The notes: generated from the letters alone by a model not told the origin. A DNA stretch of 64,000 bases from Streptomyces xanthii (GCF_014621695.1 NZ_CP061283.1:61387-125386), one strand, 5' to 3'; positions 44,803 to 53,426 are shown, numbered from the stretch's first letter. Numbers and translations: made by a program.

Positions 44803-44818
44803 GTGTCCTCCTGGTGCC

Positions 44819-44864
44819 GGGTTTCGAGGGGCCCGGGGCGGCGGTGCCATCCGCCGCCCCGGGG
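44819..44864 (-). promoter_or_regulatory. leader element, 44455 gene
   Basis: Internal type. Box 44819-44828 (12-nt match), hairpin 44832-44864 with about 13-bp stem. Confidence 0.85.
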
Positions 44865-44881
44865 TGGGTGTCGCTGCGCGG

Positions 44882-45283
44882 TTACGCGTCGGCGAGGGTG
44901 AGCGGGACGTCGCGCCCGATGGCGGCGGCCAGTCCACGCTCGCGGGCGAGGTTGTCCAGCCCATCGCTCAGCTCGGCGTTGATGGTGTGGCAGCGCAGGT
45001 ATCGCGCGCCGAAGCCGTGGCACCAGACGGGGAAGCCGTTGGCCTTGAACCGGTCGTCGATGATCCAGTGGGTTTCGTCGACCAGGCGAGAGAGGAACTG
45101 CGTCTCGGCCTCCTCGCCCTCGACGGCGATCTTGAGCTGGGCGTACAGGCCGATCAGCTCCATGCCGAAGAGTCCCGCCTCCTGGTGGCGCTTCAGCTCG
45201 ATGACGGTCCCGGTGAGGGTGTAGGTGCCGTCCTCGTCTTCCAGCGTGACGGCGATGACCTGCGGGTCGGTCTGGGTGGTCAC
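44882..45283 (-). CDS. unknown protein, 133 aa
   Basis: GTG 45283 directly after GGAGGAACC. Beta-rich start (PQVIAVTLEDEDGTYTLTGT) and a helical, His/Cys-containing centre (FPVWCHGFGARYLRCHTINA). First gene of its operon; no domain recognised. Confidence 0.6.
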   Translation of the reverse strand: MTTQTDPQVIAVTLEDEDGTYTLTGTVIELKRHQEAGLFGMELIGLYAQLKIAVEGEEAETQFLSRLVDETHWIIDDRFKANGFPVWCHGFGARYLRCHTINAELSDGLDNLARERGLAAAIGRDVPLTLADA

Positions 45284-45305
45284 GGTTCCTCCGTGGGGTC
45301 GGTGC

Positions 45306-45386
45306 GGGTTTCGAGTGGTGGTGTCGGTCGGGGTGCCACCCCCTCCCAACAGGTACAACATTACCAGCATTGAGCCGGAAATGGAA
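45306..45386 (-). promoter_or_regulatory. promoter and leader, 45.3-43.0 kb operon
   Basis: -35 TTCCAT (45381-45386), 17 bp, -10 TAATGT (45358-45363), hairpin 45330-45342, box 45306-45315. The sRNA match is 16 nt. Confidence 0.85.
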
Positions 45387-45610
45387 GCGGGGAAGCGGGT
45401 CCTACCAGGGGATTTCCAGGTCGGCCCGCCACCCCGCGCGCCCCGATGCGGGCGCACTGGGGCGCGGGGCCGGCTGCCGGTCGGCGCCCCGCTTCCGGGA
45501 GGGTGGGCGACCGGCGCGGCTGACGTCGGAGCCACTACAGGCCGTCGCGTCCCGCCCTGACCGGCGGGCCGGGCCGGGCCGGGGCGGCGGGCCGCCGCCC
45601 CGGTCGCCGG

Positions 45611-46060
45611 TCAGAAGTGGGACCAGTGCCCGGGGTCGGCCTCGACGGCCGCCTGGTGGGCGCGCACCGCCTCGATGGTCCCTTCTGTGACCACTCGGTA
45701 GTGCGCCTCGTGCACGGCGACGTGCAGCGCGATGTACTGGGTGAGCTTTTCGCGGTCGGTGCCGCCCCGACCCATGTACCGGGGGCACTCGTCGCAGATC
45801 ACGCGGTAGACCGGCACCCGTCCGACCTCCTCGCCGCGCGTGGCGCGGCGGGGCGCGGTGCTGCCGGGAATCCAGCGGGTGCCTGCCGACGGCGCGGGGT
45901 GCTGCGCCGCGTGCCGCCGGACGTCCCACGCGTGCTGTTCAAAGTCGTCGGTGACGGGGCCCAGCCACTGCGGGCAGTGGTCGCACACCACGTGATAGAG
46001 CGGCGCGGTGTCGACGATGCGGCCGTAAACGGCGAACGCGGGAACGGTGCTGGTGGTCAT
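45611..46060 (-). CDS. duplicated CxxC/His protein, 149 aa
   Basis: Two related halves: YHVVCDHCPQWLG with following His residues (residues ~22-55), and YRVICDECPRYMGRGGTDRE (~85-125). Each half has CxxC plus paired His in a helix (HAWDVRRHAAQH; HVAVHEAHY), so two zinc fingers of the same type from an internal duplication. ATG 46060. Probably a small nucleic-acid- or protein-binding regulator. Confidence 0.65.
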   Translation of the reverse strand: MTTSTVPAFAVYGRIVDTAPLYHVVCDHCPQWLGPVTDDFEQHAWDVRRHAAQHPAPSAGTRWIPGSTAPRRATRGEEVGRVPVYRVICDECPRYMGRGGTDREKLTQYIALHVAVHEAHYRVVTEGTIEAVRAHQAAVEADPGHWSHF

Positions 46061-46085
46061 GCTCGGGGCCTCTCTCGCGCTGGTG

Positions 46086-46128
46086 GGGTTTCGAGGGGCC
46101 GGGGCGGCGGTGCCATCCGCCGCCCCGG
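46086..46128 (-). promoter_or_regulatory. leader element, 45611 gene
   Basis: Internal type. Box 46086-46095 (11-nt match), hairpin 46099-46128, 12-bp stem. Confidence 0.85.
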
Positions 46129-46140
46129 CGGGGGCGTAGG

Positions 46141-46497
46141 TCAGCTGATGTCCCAGTCCACGCGGCGGCGGGTGACGGGGGTAAGGGCGCGCTCCAGGCG
46201 GAGGGCCTGACGGCTGGCGGGGTCGCGGCGGAACGGGGCCGTGGCCAGGGCCGCGCGGGCGGCGGCGCGGTCGCGGCGGTGCGCGGCCTTCTGGTACGCC
46301 TTGCGCTTGCCGGGAGTGTCCTGGGCCTGCCCCCGGGCGACGGCGCGGGCGGTGAGCTGCGGGTGGCCGTCCTCGTCCCGCGCGGCCGTGGTGAGAATGC
46401 CCTTCCGGGCGGCGGCGCGGTCGTCCATGCCCAGCAGACGGGCGGGGTTGCCCGCGCGGGCGGCGCGGTAGCGGCGGTGGTGGTGAGTACGGGCCAC
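46141..46497 (-). CDS. very basic small protein, 118 aa
   Basis: GTG 46497 preceded by GGAGGAACATC. Extremely Arg/Ala-rich (begins MARTHHHRRYRAARAG; ends TPVTRRRVDWDIS), without obvious fold. Perhaps a nucleic-acid-binding protein. First gene of its operon. Confidence 0.55.
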   Translation of the reverse strand: MARTHHHRRYRAARAGNPARLLGMDDRAAARKGILTTAARDEDGHPQLTARAVARGQAQDTPGKRKAYQKAAHRRDRAAARAALATAPFRRDPASRQALRLERALTPVTRRRVDWDIS

Positions 46498-46516
46498 GAT
46501 GTTCCTCCGGTGGTGC

Positions 46517-46594
46517 GGGTTTCGAGGTGTGTCGGTCGGGGTGCCACCCCCTCCCAACAAGGACAACATTACCACAGTTGGGCCGGATCGGGAA
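46517..46594 (-). promoter_or_regulatory. promoter and leader, 46141 gene
   Basis: -35 TTCCCG (46589-46594), 17 bp, -10 TAATGT (46566-46571), hairpin 46538-46550, box 46517-46526. GGTGCGGGTTTCGAGG is identical over 16 nt to the sRNA linker. Confidence 0.87.
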
Positions 46595-46643
46595 GCGGAA
46601 AACCGGGTTTCACCTGGGGTTTTCCGCCTCCCTGCCGGTCCTT

Positions 46644-47012
46644 CTATGCGGCGTAGCGGTAGACCGGCCGGTCCTCGCCGGGCACCTGGGGCGCCCCCTC
46701 GGGGGTGATGCGCGCGGTGACGAACTCGCCGTCGTACGGCTCGACGGCGAACCCCTGGGCGTCCGCCCACTCGCGGGCCGCGTCCGCCGCGCCGGTCTCC
46801 TCGCCCTCCTCGTATGCGACGACCATCACGACGTCCGGGCCGAAGAACAGCGTGGCGTCGTACCAGACGTTCATCAGGGTGTCGCGGATGCCGTCCGGGT
46901 CAACGATGGCGGCGGGCGTGACGACGATGCGCTGCACCGGCACCCGGTGGGGCTCCGGGCGGACGTTGCAGGTGCAGGTGAAGAACTCGGGGGCGCGCGT
47001 CGCGGTGGTCAT
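46644..47012 (-). CDS. unknown protein, 122 aa
   Basis: ATG 47012 with AGAGGAC and GGAGG upstream. Begins MTTATRAPEFFTCTCNVRPE; hydrophobic strands (ATLFFGPDVVMVVAYEEGEE) and an acidic C-terminal half. No known family. Its promoter lies inside the 814-bp repeat. Confidence 0.6.
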   Translation of the reverse strand: MTTATRAPEFFTCTCNVRPEPHRVPVQRIVVTPAAIVDPDGIRDTLMNVWYDATLFFGPDVVMVVAYEEGEETGAADAAREWADAQGFAVEPYDGEFVTARITPEGAPQVPGEDRPVYRYAA

Positions 47013-47031
47013 GTCCTCTACCTCCAGCGTT

Positions 47032-47845
47032 CGGGTTTCGAGTGGTGGTGTTGGTCGGGGTGCCATCCCCTTCCAACAAGGACAACATTACCAGTGTTGG
47101 ACCGGAAATGGAAGCGGGAAAGGGGGTCTGACCAGGGTTTTTCTCGGATTTCTCGCGGTGGCGCGCGTGCCCTCCGGGCCGGGCCGACCCCCTTCCTTGC
47201 CAGCCGCTTTTCAGCACCACGACGGGCCCGCAGACGGCGGACGGCCGGTCACGTAAACCGCCCAGGGACGCCGCTCCCCCGCTCCCCCCGCGGACCGGTC
47301 ACCTTCTCCTCGACGTGCAGCTGCTCCGCTCCCCCGTCTCGAACCTCAGCCCCTGGTCGTCACCACGACGGTGCCGGCGGCCAACGACGCACCGGTGGAC
47401 TCGCCCCGGCCACAGCGGAGTTCAGCCACGGTCCACCTCCCCGGGGGGCGGGCGCCGGAGGAGCCCCCCGGGGCTTTGCGCAAGGAGCGAAGCGACGCAG
47501 CCCGCGCGAAGCGCGGGCCGCAATAAGGAGGGCCCCCAGGGCCCGACGACTGCGGCGCACGGCCGGATCGCACCGAAGGTGCGATGCCCCACCACGAAAC
47601 CCGCGGCCGCACCGCCGACCCCCGCCACCGGCGCCGGGGGAGCGCGAGGGGGCGGCGCGAGAGCGCCCCTCGCAAACCGGCCCCCCGGGCCGGGTGCCGG
47701 AAGACACGACGCCGCGCACCCACGCCGGCCACCACAACGCCACCGCCGCCCACGGCGGTGCGGAACCCGCTCGGGGCGCCGGACCCCCGCCACCGACAAC
47801 AGACCGGCGCCCCCGCCGCGCCCGGGGCCCGTGCTCCAGACGCGG
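47032..47845. repeat. 814-bp direct repeat, copy 1 (block R1)
   Basis: Appears identical to 61481-62294 (offset 14449). Contains a promoter-leader (box 47033-47042, 11-nt match; hairpin GGGGATGGCACCCC 47057-47070; -10 TAATGT 47085-47090; -35 TTCCAT 47108-47113) and the upstream motif CTGACCAGGGTTTTT at 47128-47142. It also carries the palindrome GCCCGCGC-GAA-GCGCGGGC (47500-47518), a hairpin with C(UUCG)G loop on the - strand (47567-47585) and the GAGA double hairpin (47631-47699). No convincing gene. Confidence 0.9.
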
Positions 47846-47859
47846 GAGGGGACGCGCGG

Positions 47860-48213
47860 TTACGCCTCGGTGGCGTAGGCGGCGAGTTGCTCGACCAGTT
47901 CGAGCGCGTCAAGGTCGCACGTGCACTCCATGCCGTGCCCCCGCGCGTGGTGAGCGTTGTTGATCTGCACGGCTCGGATGAGTGCCTGCCGGAGCCGTTC
48001 GGCCGGGCGTACGGCCACGTCGTGGACCTGCTGAACGTAGTCGGCTCCGTCGGGCTTCTCGTATCCCAGGGAGTGCCGCAACTCGTCTGCGATGTCTTCG
48101 GCGATGACCCTGGAGTGGATGTGCTGCTCGGTCGGCAGGGGCTGGCCCTCGTAGTCGTGCGTGGCGGCGTCGTACCTGATGGTCCCCAGGAAGTGGGCGG
48201 TTACGGCGTTGAT
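47860..48213 (-). CDS. unknown protein with possible ATC start, 117 aa
   Basis: AGGAGG stands seven bases before an in-frame ATC at 48213; no ATG, GTG or TTG is in range. The only in-frame ATG upstream is the one in the leader hairpin loop (48270). The protein (NAVTAHFLGTIRYDAATHDY and onward) ends in a helical region with MECTCDLDALELVEQLAAYA. Either a rare AUC start or an N-terminal extension is used. Confidence 0.55.
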   Translation of the reverse strand: MNAVTAHFLGTIRYDAATHDYEGQPLPTEQHIHSRVIAEDIADELRHSLGYEKPDGADYVQQVHDVAVRPAERLRQALIRAVQINNAHHARGHGMECTCDLDALELVEQLAAYATEA

Positions 48214-48237
48214 GCTGTTGCCTCCTGACGTGCGGGC

Positions 48238-48283
48238 GGGTTTCGAGGGGCCCGGGGGCGGCGGTGCCATCCGCCGCCCCCGG
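48238..48283 (-). promoter_or_regulatory. leader element, 47860 gene
   Basis: Internal type. Box 48238-48247 (13-nt match), hairpin 48252-48283 with 13-bp stem; the loop ATG is in frame with the gene. Confidence 0.85.
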
Positions 48284-48293
48284 TGAGTGGGGG

Positions 48294-48770
48294 TCAGTGC
48301 TGGCGCTGGCTGTTGTAGGCGGCCTCAACGGCCCGGCTGACCTGGATGAGCACGCGGTCGCTGACTCCGGCGATCGTGGTGCGGAGGAGTCGCGCCCCGG
48401 CCAGACCGGCCGCGCGGCCCGGCGGGAAGCCGAACCGGTTGCGGTTGGCCTCGTAGGCGTTCGCGACCGTGGTCAGTGCGCGGTCGGTGGTGAAGCGGTC
48501 CGTGAGGAACTGCACCGGGAGTCCGGCCATAACCGGGCGGACGACGTCGGTCGTGGCGGAGACGATGAAGTCGATCATCTGGGCCAGTTCGATGGTCTCG
48601 GGGTCGGTGACGGAGTTGATCACTCCCCAGACGGTCCCGGGGTACTCGCGGTGCGCTTCGGTCGCGGGAACCTCGGCGATGATCTTGCCGCCCTCGAACA
48701 CGGTGATCGTGGTCTCCGTGAGTTCAGCGGTGCGGCGGCCGTCTGCGGTGCGGAAGTTCGAGAGGATCAT
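48294..48770 (-). CDS. unknown protein, 158 aa
   Basis: ATG 48770 behind GGAGG. Begins MILSNFRTADGRRTAELTET, with a beta-rich first third and a helical remainder (LAQMIDFIVSATTDVVRPVM; VLIQVSRAVEAAYNSQRQH). No Cys. First gene of its operon; family unknown. Confidence 0.6.
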   Translation of the reverse strand: MILSNFRTADGRRTAELTETTITVFEGGKIIAEVPATEAHREYPGTVWGVINSVTDPETIELAQMIDFIVSATTDVVRPVMAGLPVQFLTDRFTTDRALTTVANAYEANRNRFGFPPGRAAGLAGARLLRTTIAGVSDRVLIQVSRAVEAAYNSQRQH

Positions 48771-48789
48771 TGCCCTGCCTCCGTGGTGC

Positions 48790-48871
48790 GGGTTTCGAGT
48801 GGTTCTCGTTGTTCGGGGTGCCATCCCCTTCCAACAAGGACAACATTACCAGTGTTGGGCCGGAAATGGAA
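48790..48871 (-). promoter_or_regulatory. promoter and leader, 48294 gene
   Basis: -35 TTCCAT (48866-48871), 17 bp, -10 TAATGT (48843-48848), hairpin GGGGATGGCACCCC (48815-48828), box 48790-48799. 15-nt match to the sRNA. Confidence 0.87.
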
Positions 48872-49295
48872 GCGGGAAAGGGGGTCTGACCAGGGTTTTT
48901 CTCGGATTTCTCGCGGTGCCGCGCGTGCCCTCCGGGCCGGGCCGACCCCCTTCCTTGCCAGCCGCTTTTCAGCACCACGACGGGCCCGTAGACGGCGGAC
49001 GGCCGGTCACGTAAACCGCCCACCGCTGCCGCTCCCCCAGGGCCGGCCCGCAGCCTGGCGCCGGGGCCGGCCACCGGCGCCGGGGGAGCGCGAGGGGGCG
49101 GCGCGAGAGCGCCCCTCGCACCCGGCCCCGGCCGGGTGCCGCACCGTGGCGACGCGCACCGGCCGTGGGCTGCCTCGGCGCGGCCGTCGCCCACGGCGGG
49201 GCGGGGCCCGCTCGGGCGCGGCGGCCGCACCCCCGGCGACCGGCCGCCGCCTCCGCCGCGCCGGGGGGAGGGGGTCCCCTCCCCCCGGCTTCGGG
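48849..49295. repeat. repeat block R2, shortened
   Basis: Contains the promoter-proximal segment (48849-49023) nearly identical to R1, then jumps directly to the GAGA double hairpin (49077-49140); the middle of R1 is missing. The rest up to the ArdC stop is unique GC-rich DNA. No gene seen. Confidence 0.8.
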
Positions 49296-50354
49296 TCACC
49301 CCTGGGCGGGGGCGGTCTCCAGGGCGGCGCTCACCGGCTGGGCCTGCTCGCGCTGCTGGTCGGCCTCGATCATCTCGGCGCGCTCCGCCTGGTAGGCGGC
49401 GTGGGCCGCCTCCTCTGCCACGCGGGCCGCCTCGGCCTCCTCGTCCGCCGGGGCGGTGGTGGCGAGAATCGCGCGAGCGGCGCGGAGGACGGTTTCACTG
49501 GCGGCGGCGAGCGTCGCCCGCACCTCCTCGGCGGTCCGGCCTGCCCAATCCGCGATGTACGGGACGGAGGTTAGGGCGGCGTCCAGCCCGGCCGCCCCGG
49601 CCACGATGTACGCGACGGATTCGGCCTCACACTCCATGCGGCCCCGGTGCCTGCGGTACTCGTCAAGGTCCGCGACGTGTCCGCACTCGATGTGTCCGAC
49701 TTCGTGGGCGAGCGTGATCACGCGGTGCGCCTCGGGGTCGTCCTCCTTGATGCCGACTACGCGGGTCCTGGGGTCGGTGTACCCGTCCTCACCGCTGGTG
49801 GGCTCCAGGCGGACGGAGTAGCCGTGCACCTTCTCCGCGTGGTGGGTGAGGCGTTCCCACAGTTCGGCCGGGGCCTCGCCGGTCACCTTCACGCCGAGCG
49901 CGTAGGCGGCCTCCGGCGTCTCGTCCGGGGTGGTCCCCTCGTCGGGGTCGGTCTGGCTGATGTCGAACACCGGCACGGTCTTGAAGATGACGCGCTTCTG
50001 TTCCTGGCCGTTCTCGTCAAGGACGGGGTTACCGTCCTTGTCCTTCTTCTTGACCGTCATGGGGGCGAAGATCCGCAGCCCCTTTTCCCCCTTGCGGACG
50101 TGGCGGCCGTGCTCCTTCCACTGCTTGAAGCTCCGGACCTGGGTGGCGTGCGGGCACTGGGCCAGGATCAGCAACATGTTGTTGACGGAGTAGCGGCCGA
50201 GGTTCGCGACGGTGGCGCGGAGCATCGCCTTCCACCCGTCGGCGGATACCAGGGACGCAATCGCGTCGTTCAGCTGCTCATGGAGGGCGGCTACCTCGGC
50301 CTCGCGCTCCTCGGCGGACTTGGTGGAGCGGCGGCGCGTCGTCTTGGTGGCCAT
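49296..50354 (-). CDS. ArdC-like antirestriction protein, 352 aa
   Basis: N-terminal ssDNA-binding ArdC domain (LHEQLNDAIASLVSADGWKA; YSVNNMLLILAQCPHATQVR; WKEHGRHVRKGEKGLRIFAP) and a C-terminal zincin-like domain with HEVGHIECGH and a downstream Glu. ArdC proteins coat incoming single-stranded plasmid DNA and protect it from restriction. ATG 50354 with GAGAGG. A helical, Ala/Glu-rich tail (~90 residues) is extra compared with the two-domain core. Confidence 0.85.
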   Translation of the reverse strand: MATKTTRRRSTKSAEEREAEVAALHEQLNDAIASLVSADGWKAMLRATVANLGRYSVNNMLLILAQCPHATQVRSFKQWKEHGRHVRKGEKGLRIFAPMTVKKKDKDGNPVLDENGQEQKRVIFKTVPVFDISQTDPDEGTTPDETPEAAYALGVKVTGEAPAELWERLTHHAEKVHGYSVRLEPTSGEDGYTDPRTRVVGIKEDDPEAHRVITLAHEVGHIECGHVADLDEYRRHRGRMECEAESVAYIVAGAAGLDAALTSVPYIADWAGRTAEEVRATLAAASETVLRAARAILATTAPADEEAEAARVAEEAAHAAYQAERAEMIEADQQREQAQPVSAALETAPAQG

Positions 50355-50375
50355 TTCGGTGCCTCTCTTGCGGTG

Positions 50376-50453
50376 CGGTTTCGAGGTGTGTCGGTCGGGG
50401 TGCCATCCCCTCCCAACAAGGACAACATTACCAGAGTTGGGCCTGATTTGGAA
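50376..50453 (-). promoter_or_regulatory. promoter and leader, ardC-like gene
   Basis: -35 TTCCAA (50448-50453), 17 bp, -10 TAATGT (50425-50430), hairpin 50397-50410. The box lacks one C (CUCGAAACCG at 50376-50385), so pairing with the sRNA would be GCGGUGCG plus GUUUCGAGG with a one-base bulge. Confidence 0.8.
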
Positions 50454-50536
50454 GCCGAGAGGGGGCCTGACCAGGGATTTTTTGATCCGGCCCCCCCGCG
50501 GGGGCCGGGGCGCTGGCCGCGCCCCGGCCATTCGGG

Positions 50537-51019
50537 TCACGCCTTGGCGGCGGCCTTCGCCTTGCCCTTGGCCTTCACCTTGCGCAGCTTCAGGGGGCGG
50601 CCGGGCTCCGCCTCCTCGACCAGTCCGGGAACGTCGTACGCGCAGATGCTGAGCACGTCGCCGAGGTCGGCCAGGAGGCGGCGGGGCGTCCCGCGCCGGT
50701 TCCCGAACCCTCGGGAGTAGTGGACGCGGCCGCCGCGCTCGGTCATGGCGTCGGAGTACCACACCCCCTCGCCGATGAGGCGGCTAGCCATGATGGTCAC
50801 GGGGCGCTGTCGCGGGCTCGTCTGGATCGTGAGCCGGGCAACCAGTCCGACCGAAACCCCCGCCTCGCTGATCACCTCGGCGCGCTCCACCGTGTCCACC
50901 GTGACGCGGTAGCTGATCGCCAGACCGGACTCCGGGTGACGGGTGTTGATGACGATCGGCTCGGGGGTCTCGCTGGCCTTCGCGGCGGCGGGGCGGGAGT
51001 TGCGGGCCTTGACGTTCAT
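50537..51019 (-). CDS. unknown protein with basic tail, 160 aa
   Basis: ATG 51019, AAGG upstream. Begins MNVKARNSRPAAAKASETPE; central beta strands (GLAISYRVTVDTVERAEVIS; VGLVARLTIQTSPRQRPVTI) and a C-terminal Lys/Ala run like a nucleic-acid-binding tail. No domain recognised. Confidence 0.6.
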   Translation of the reverse strand: MNVKARNSRPAAAKASETPEPIVINTRHPESGLAISYRVTVDTVERAEVISEAGVSVGLVARLTIQTSPRQRPVTIMASRLIGEGVWYSDAMTERGGRVHYSRGFGNRRGTPRRLLADLGDVLSICAYDVPGLVEEAEPGRPLKLRKVKAKGKAKAAAKA

Positions 51020-51036
51020 ATCCAGCACCTTTCGGC

Positions 51037-51118
51037 GGGTTTCGAGTGGTCCTCGTTGTTCGGGGTGCCATCCCCTCCCAACAAGGACAACATTACCAGT
51101 GTTGGACCGGAAATGGAA
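51037..51118 (-). promoter_or_regulatory. promoter and leader, 50537 gene
   Basis: -35 TTCCAT (51113-51118), 17 bp, -10 TAATGT (51090-51095), hairpin GGGGATGGCACCCC (51062-51075), box 51037-51046. 12-nt match. Confidence 0.87.
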
Positions 51119-51845
51119 GCGGGAAAGGGGGTCTGACCAGGGTTTTTCTCGGATTTCTCGCGGTGCCGCGCGTGCCCTCCGGGCCGGGCCGACCCCCCTC
51201 CCTGCCAGCCGCTTTTCAGCACCACGACGGACCCGCAGACGGCAGACGGCCCGCCACGTAAACCGCCCAGGGACTCCGCTCCCCCGGGCCTGCCCTGCAC
51301 ATCTCGACGTCGACCAGCTCCCCCTCAACCCCTTCTTCGACCTCAACCCCCTGACGGTCACCACGACGGTGCCGCCGGCCGACGACGGCGCGCTCGTGCC
51401 GCCTCGGCCACAGCGGAGTTCAGCCACGGTCCACCTCCCCGGGGGGCGGGCGCCGGAGGAGCCCCCCGGGGCTTTGCGCAAGGAGCGAAGCGACGCAGCC
51501 CGCAGGGAGCGCAGCGACCGGAGGGCCGCAATAAGGAGGGCCCCCAGGGCCCGACGACTGCGGCGCACGGCCGGATCGCACCGAAGGTGCGATGCCCCAC
51601 CACGAAACCCGCGGCCGCACCGCCGACCCCCGCCACCGGCGCCGGGGGAGCGCGAGGGGGCGGCGCGAGAGCGCCCCTCGCAAACCGGCCCCCCGGGCCG
51701 GGTGCCGGAAGACACGACGCCGCGCACCCACGCCGGCCACCACAACGCCACCGCCGCCCACGGATCGCAGCACGGTGCGGCGCGCGCGGCCACCCCAGCC
51801 ACCGACAACAGGCCGGCGCCCCCGCCGCGCGCACGACGCCTCCCT
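51096..51845. repeat. repeat block R3
   Basis: R1-like over most of its length: promoter-proximal segment (51096-51270), a diverged middle (about 51300-51420), the GCGAAGC-type hairpin segment (about 51440-51595, with GGGAGCGCAGCGACCGG in place of the R1 palindrome) and the GAGA double hairpin (51639-51707). No gene seen. Confidence 0.8.
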
Positions 51846-51891
51846 CCCCGCACGGCTTCCGTGCCGTGCGGGGAGGGAGCGAACCGGCCTG

Positions 51892-52809
51892 TCAGAAGAG
51901 GGCTTCCCCGTCGAACAGCCCGATGGTGCCGGTTGCCTTGTCGTCCCCCATGCCGAACAGGGCGGCCTGTGCCGCCTTCGGCTTGACGGCGAACTCCGTG
52001 GCGGGCATGGCGAGCCAGTTCCTGGACTTGGGGGCCGTCGGGGCCGTGGCGGCCTTCGCCGGGCGCGTCCGCGCTTCCTCAAAGTCGGCGGTCACGATCT
52101 CCGTGCGCGGGGCGGCGTCCCGCCACTCGTCGACGTACTGGGACGTGTCGACGCTGCATCCCTGCTCCAGAGTCACCCCCGTCTGACGCTCGAACCGCTC
52201 GTACTGGGCGGTCCGCTGCTCAGTGAACGCGCATCCGCTGTTCCGGAAGGGGGCAGACTCCTGGGGGATGAGGAACACCCCCTGACGGGCCACCTCGGCG
52301 GCGATGTCGATGACGTGGTACTCGAATTGGGGGCCGCTGTAGCGGGGGGCGGTGCGCCCGTTCCTGGAGACCCGGCCAAACGGCGGGTTGGCCAGGGCCA
52401 CATCGAACTGTCCGCCCAGGTCCATCGTCGGCACGTCGAAGACGTCGCCACAGATCCAGGTGGCTTCCGGCAGGACCTTGCGCCCGATCCGGACGTACTC
52501 CGGGTTCTTCTCCACGCACACGATCTCTCGGGCGGCGCCGTGGGCGCCGAGGTACTGGTGAGCGGTCCAGGCCAAGCGGCCGATTCCCGCGCACAGGTCG
52601 ATGACCCGCGCCTTGCCGAACGCATTCAGGGTGAGGTCTGCGGCCAGTCCGCCAGGCGTGAAGAACGCGCCGTCGAGCCGGGCCGTGCCCTCCTCCATCC
52701 AGTGGTCCAGGACGAATTCCCGCTCGTCCGGCGTGAGGTCGCGGTCCAGGCCGGCCAGGGCGGCCGCCTTGCGGTGCTGGATCGCGGTCTCGGTCGTCAT
52801 CTTCGCCAT
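51892..52809 (-). CDS. DNA adenine methyltransferase-like protein, 305 aa
   Basis: SAM-binding motif I VIDLCAGIGRLAW, acidic motif II (IVCVEKNPEY), CGDVFDVP and catalytic motif IV NPPF (VALANPPFGRV) place it with N6-adenine/N4-cytosine DNA methyltransferases of the gamma type. No target-recognition domain is evident. Ends GEALF, with QAALF shortly before, both clamp-binding-like. ATG 52809. Could protect plasmid DNA from host restriction. Confidence 0.8.
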   Translation of the reverse strand: MAKMTTETAIQHRKAAALAGLDRDLTPDEREFVLDHWMEEGTARLDGAFFTPGGLAADLTLNAFGKARVIDLCAGIGRLAWTAHQYLGAHGAAREIVCVEKNPEYVRIGRKVLPEATWICGDVFDVPTMDLGGQFDVALANPPFGRVSRNGRTAPRYSGPQFEYHVIDIAAEVARQGVFLIPQESAPFRNSGCAFTEQRTAQYERFERQTGVTLEQGCSVDTSQYVDEWRDAAPRTEIVTADFEEARTRPAKAATAPTAPKSRNWLAMPATEFAVKPKAAQAALFGMGDDKATGTIGLFDGEALF

Positions 52810-52831
52810 GAGGGGCACGCCCTTTCGGTGC

Positions 52832-52912
52832 GGGTTTCGAGTGGTGGTGTCGGTCGGGGTGCCACCCCCTCCCAACAAGTACAACATTACCAGCATTGAG
52901 CCGGAAGTGGAA
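52832..52912 (-). promoter_or_regulatory. promoter and leader, methyltransferase gene
   Basis: -35 TTCCAC (52907-52912), 17 bp, -10 TAATGT (52884-52889), hairpin 52856-52868, box 52832-52841. 16-nt match to the sRNA linker. Confidence 0.87.
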
Positions 52913-52986
52913 GCGGAAAACCGGGCCTGACCTGGGTTTTTTCGCCGCCCCGGGGGCGGCGACCGCCGCCGCCCCCGGGAACTCGT

Positions 52987-53403
52987 TCACTGCTTGACGG
53001 TGTCCTGCGACTGCCGGGCCTGATAGTCGGCCACCGCCTGCGCGAGGGTCTGCCCGACGCTGCCGCGCGGGCCTTCGTGCCCGCCGTGTCCCGGCGCCCC
53101 CTCCGGCGTCCAGTCGACCGGGACCGGCCGTTCGTTCAGGTACAGCCGGAGCGCGGCGGCTCCGCTCTTGCGGCTGTCGACGCTGAACACGGCCGTGCCG
53201 ATGACCGGCAGACAGACGGTGACGTTGGTCCACACGTACGGGGCGGTGCGCCACTCGTCGTGAACGACGCGGGCGGGTTCGACCTGGAAGAGGTCGGCCA
53301 GCGCTGCGGTGAACTCGCGCGCGGCCTCGTGCGTGTCGAGCGGGGAGGGGGTGGGGGCGGGGGTGCCGTCGTAGCCAATGGCGGTGTGCATCTGGAACTT
53401 CAT
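52987..53403 (-). CDS. unknown protein, 138 aa
   Basis: ATG 53403 with AGGAG upstream. Begins MKFQMHTAIGYDGTPAPTPS; central beta strands (YVWTNVTVCLPVIGTAVFSV) and a helical C-terminus (VGQTLAQAVADYQARQSQDT). No known family; second gene of the 53.9-53.0 kb operon. Confidence 0.6.
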   Translation of the reverse strand: MKFQMHTAIGYDGTPAPTPSPLDTHEAAREFTAALADLFQVEPARVVHDEWRTAPYVWTNVTVCLPVIGTAVFSVDSRKSGAAALRLYLNERPVPVDWTPEGAPGHGGHEGPRGSVGQTLAQAVADYQARQSQDTVKQ

Positions 53404-53426
53404 GGCCTGCTCCTGGTACGTGGTGT

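Noticed and set aside
47440..47590. Telomere of a linear plasmid
   Set aside because: GNA-loop palindromes resemble Streptomyces telomeres, but the segment is internal, repeated four times and flanked by genes on both sides.
46527..47963. Long + strand open frames through the repeat blocks (478 aa here, 596 aa near 61764)
   Set aside because: They are identical because the DNA is repeated, are low-complexity Arg/Pro/Gly, lack ribosome-binding sites and cross real - strand genes.
51300..51420. Protein-level resemblance between the diverged middle parts of R1 and R3 (LDVDQLPLNPFFDLNP against LDVQLLRSPVSNLSP)
   Set aside because: Could be remnants of an old gene, but the frames are short and shift between copies; not enough to call a pseudogene.
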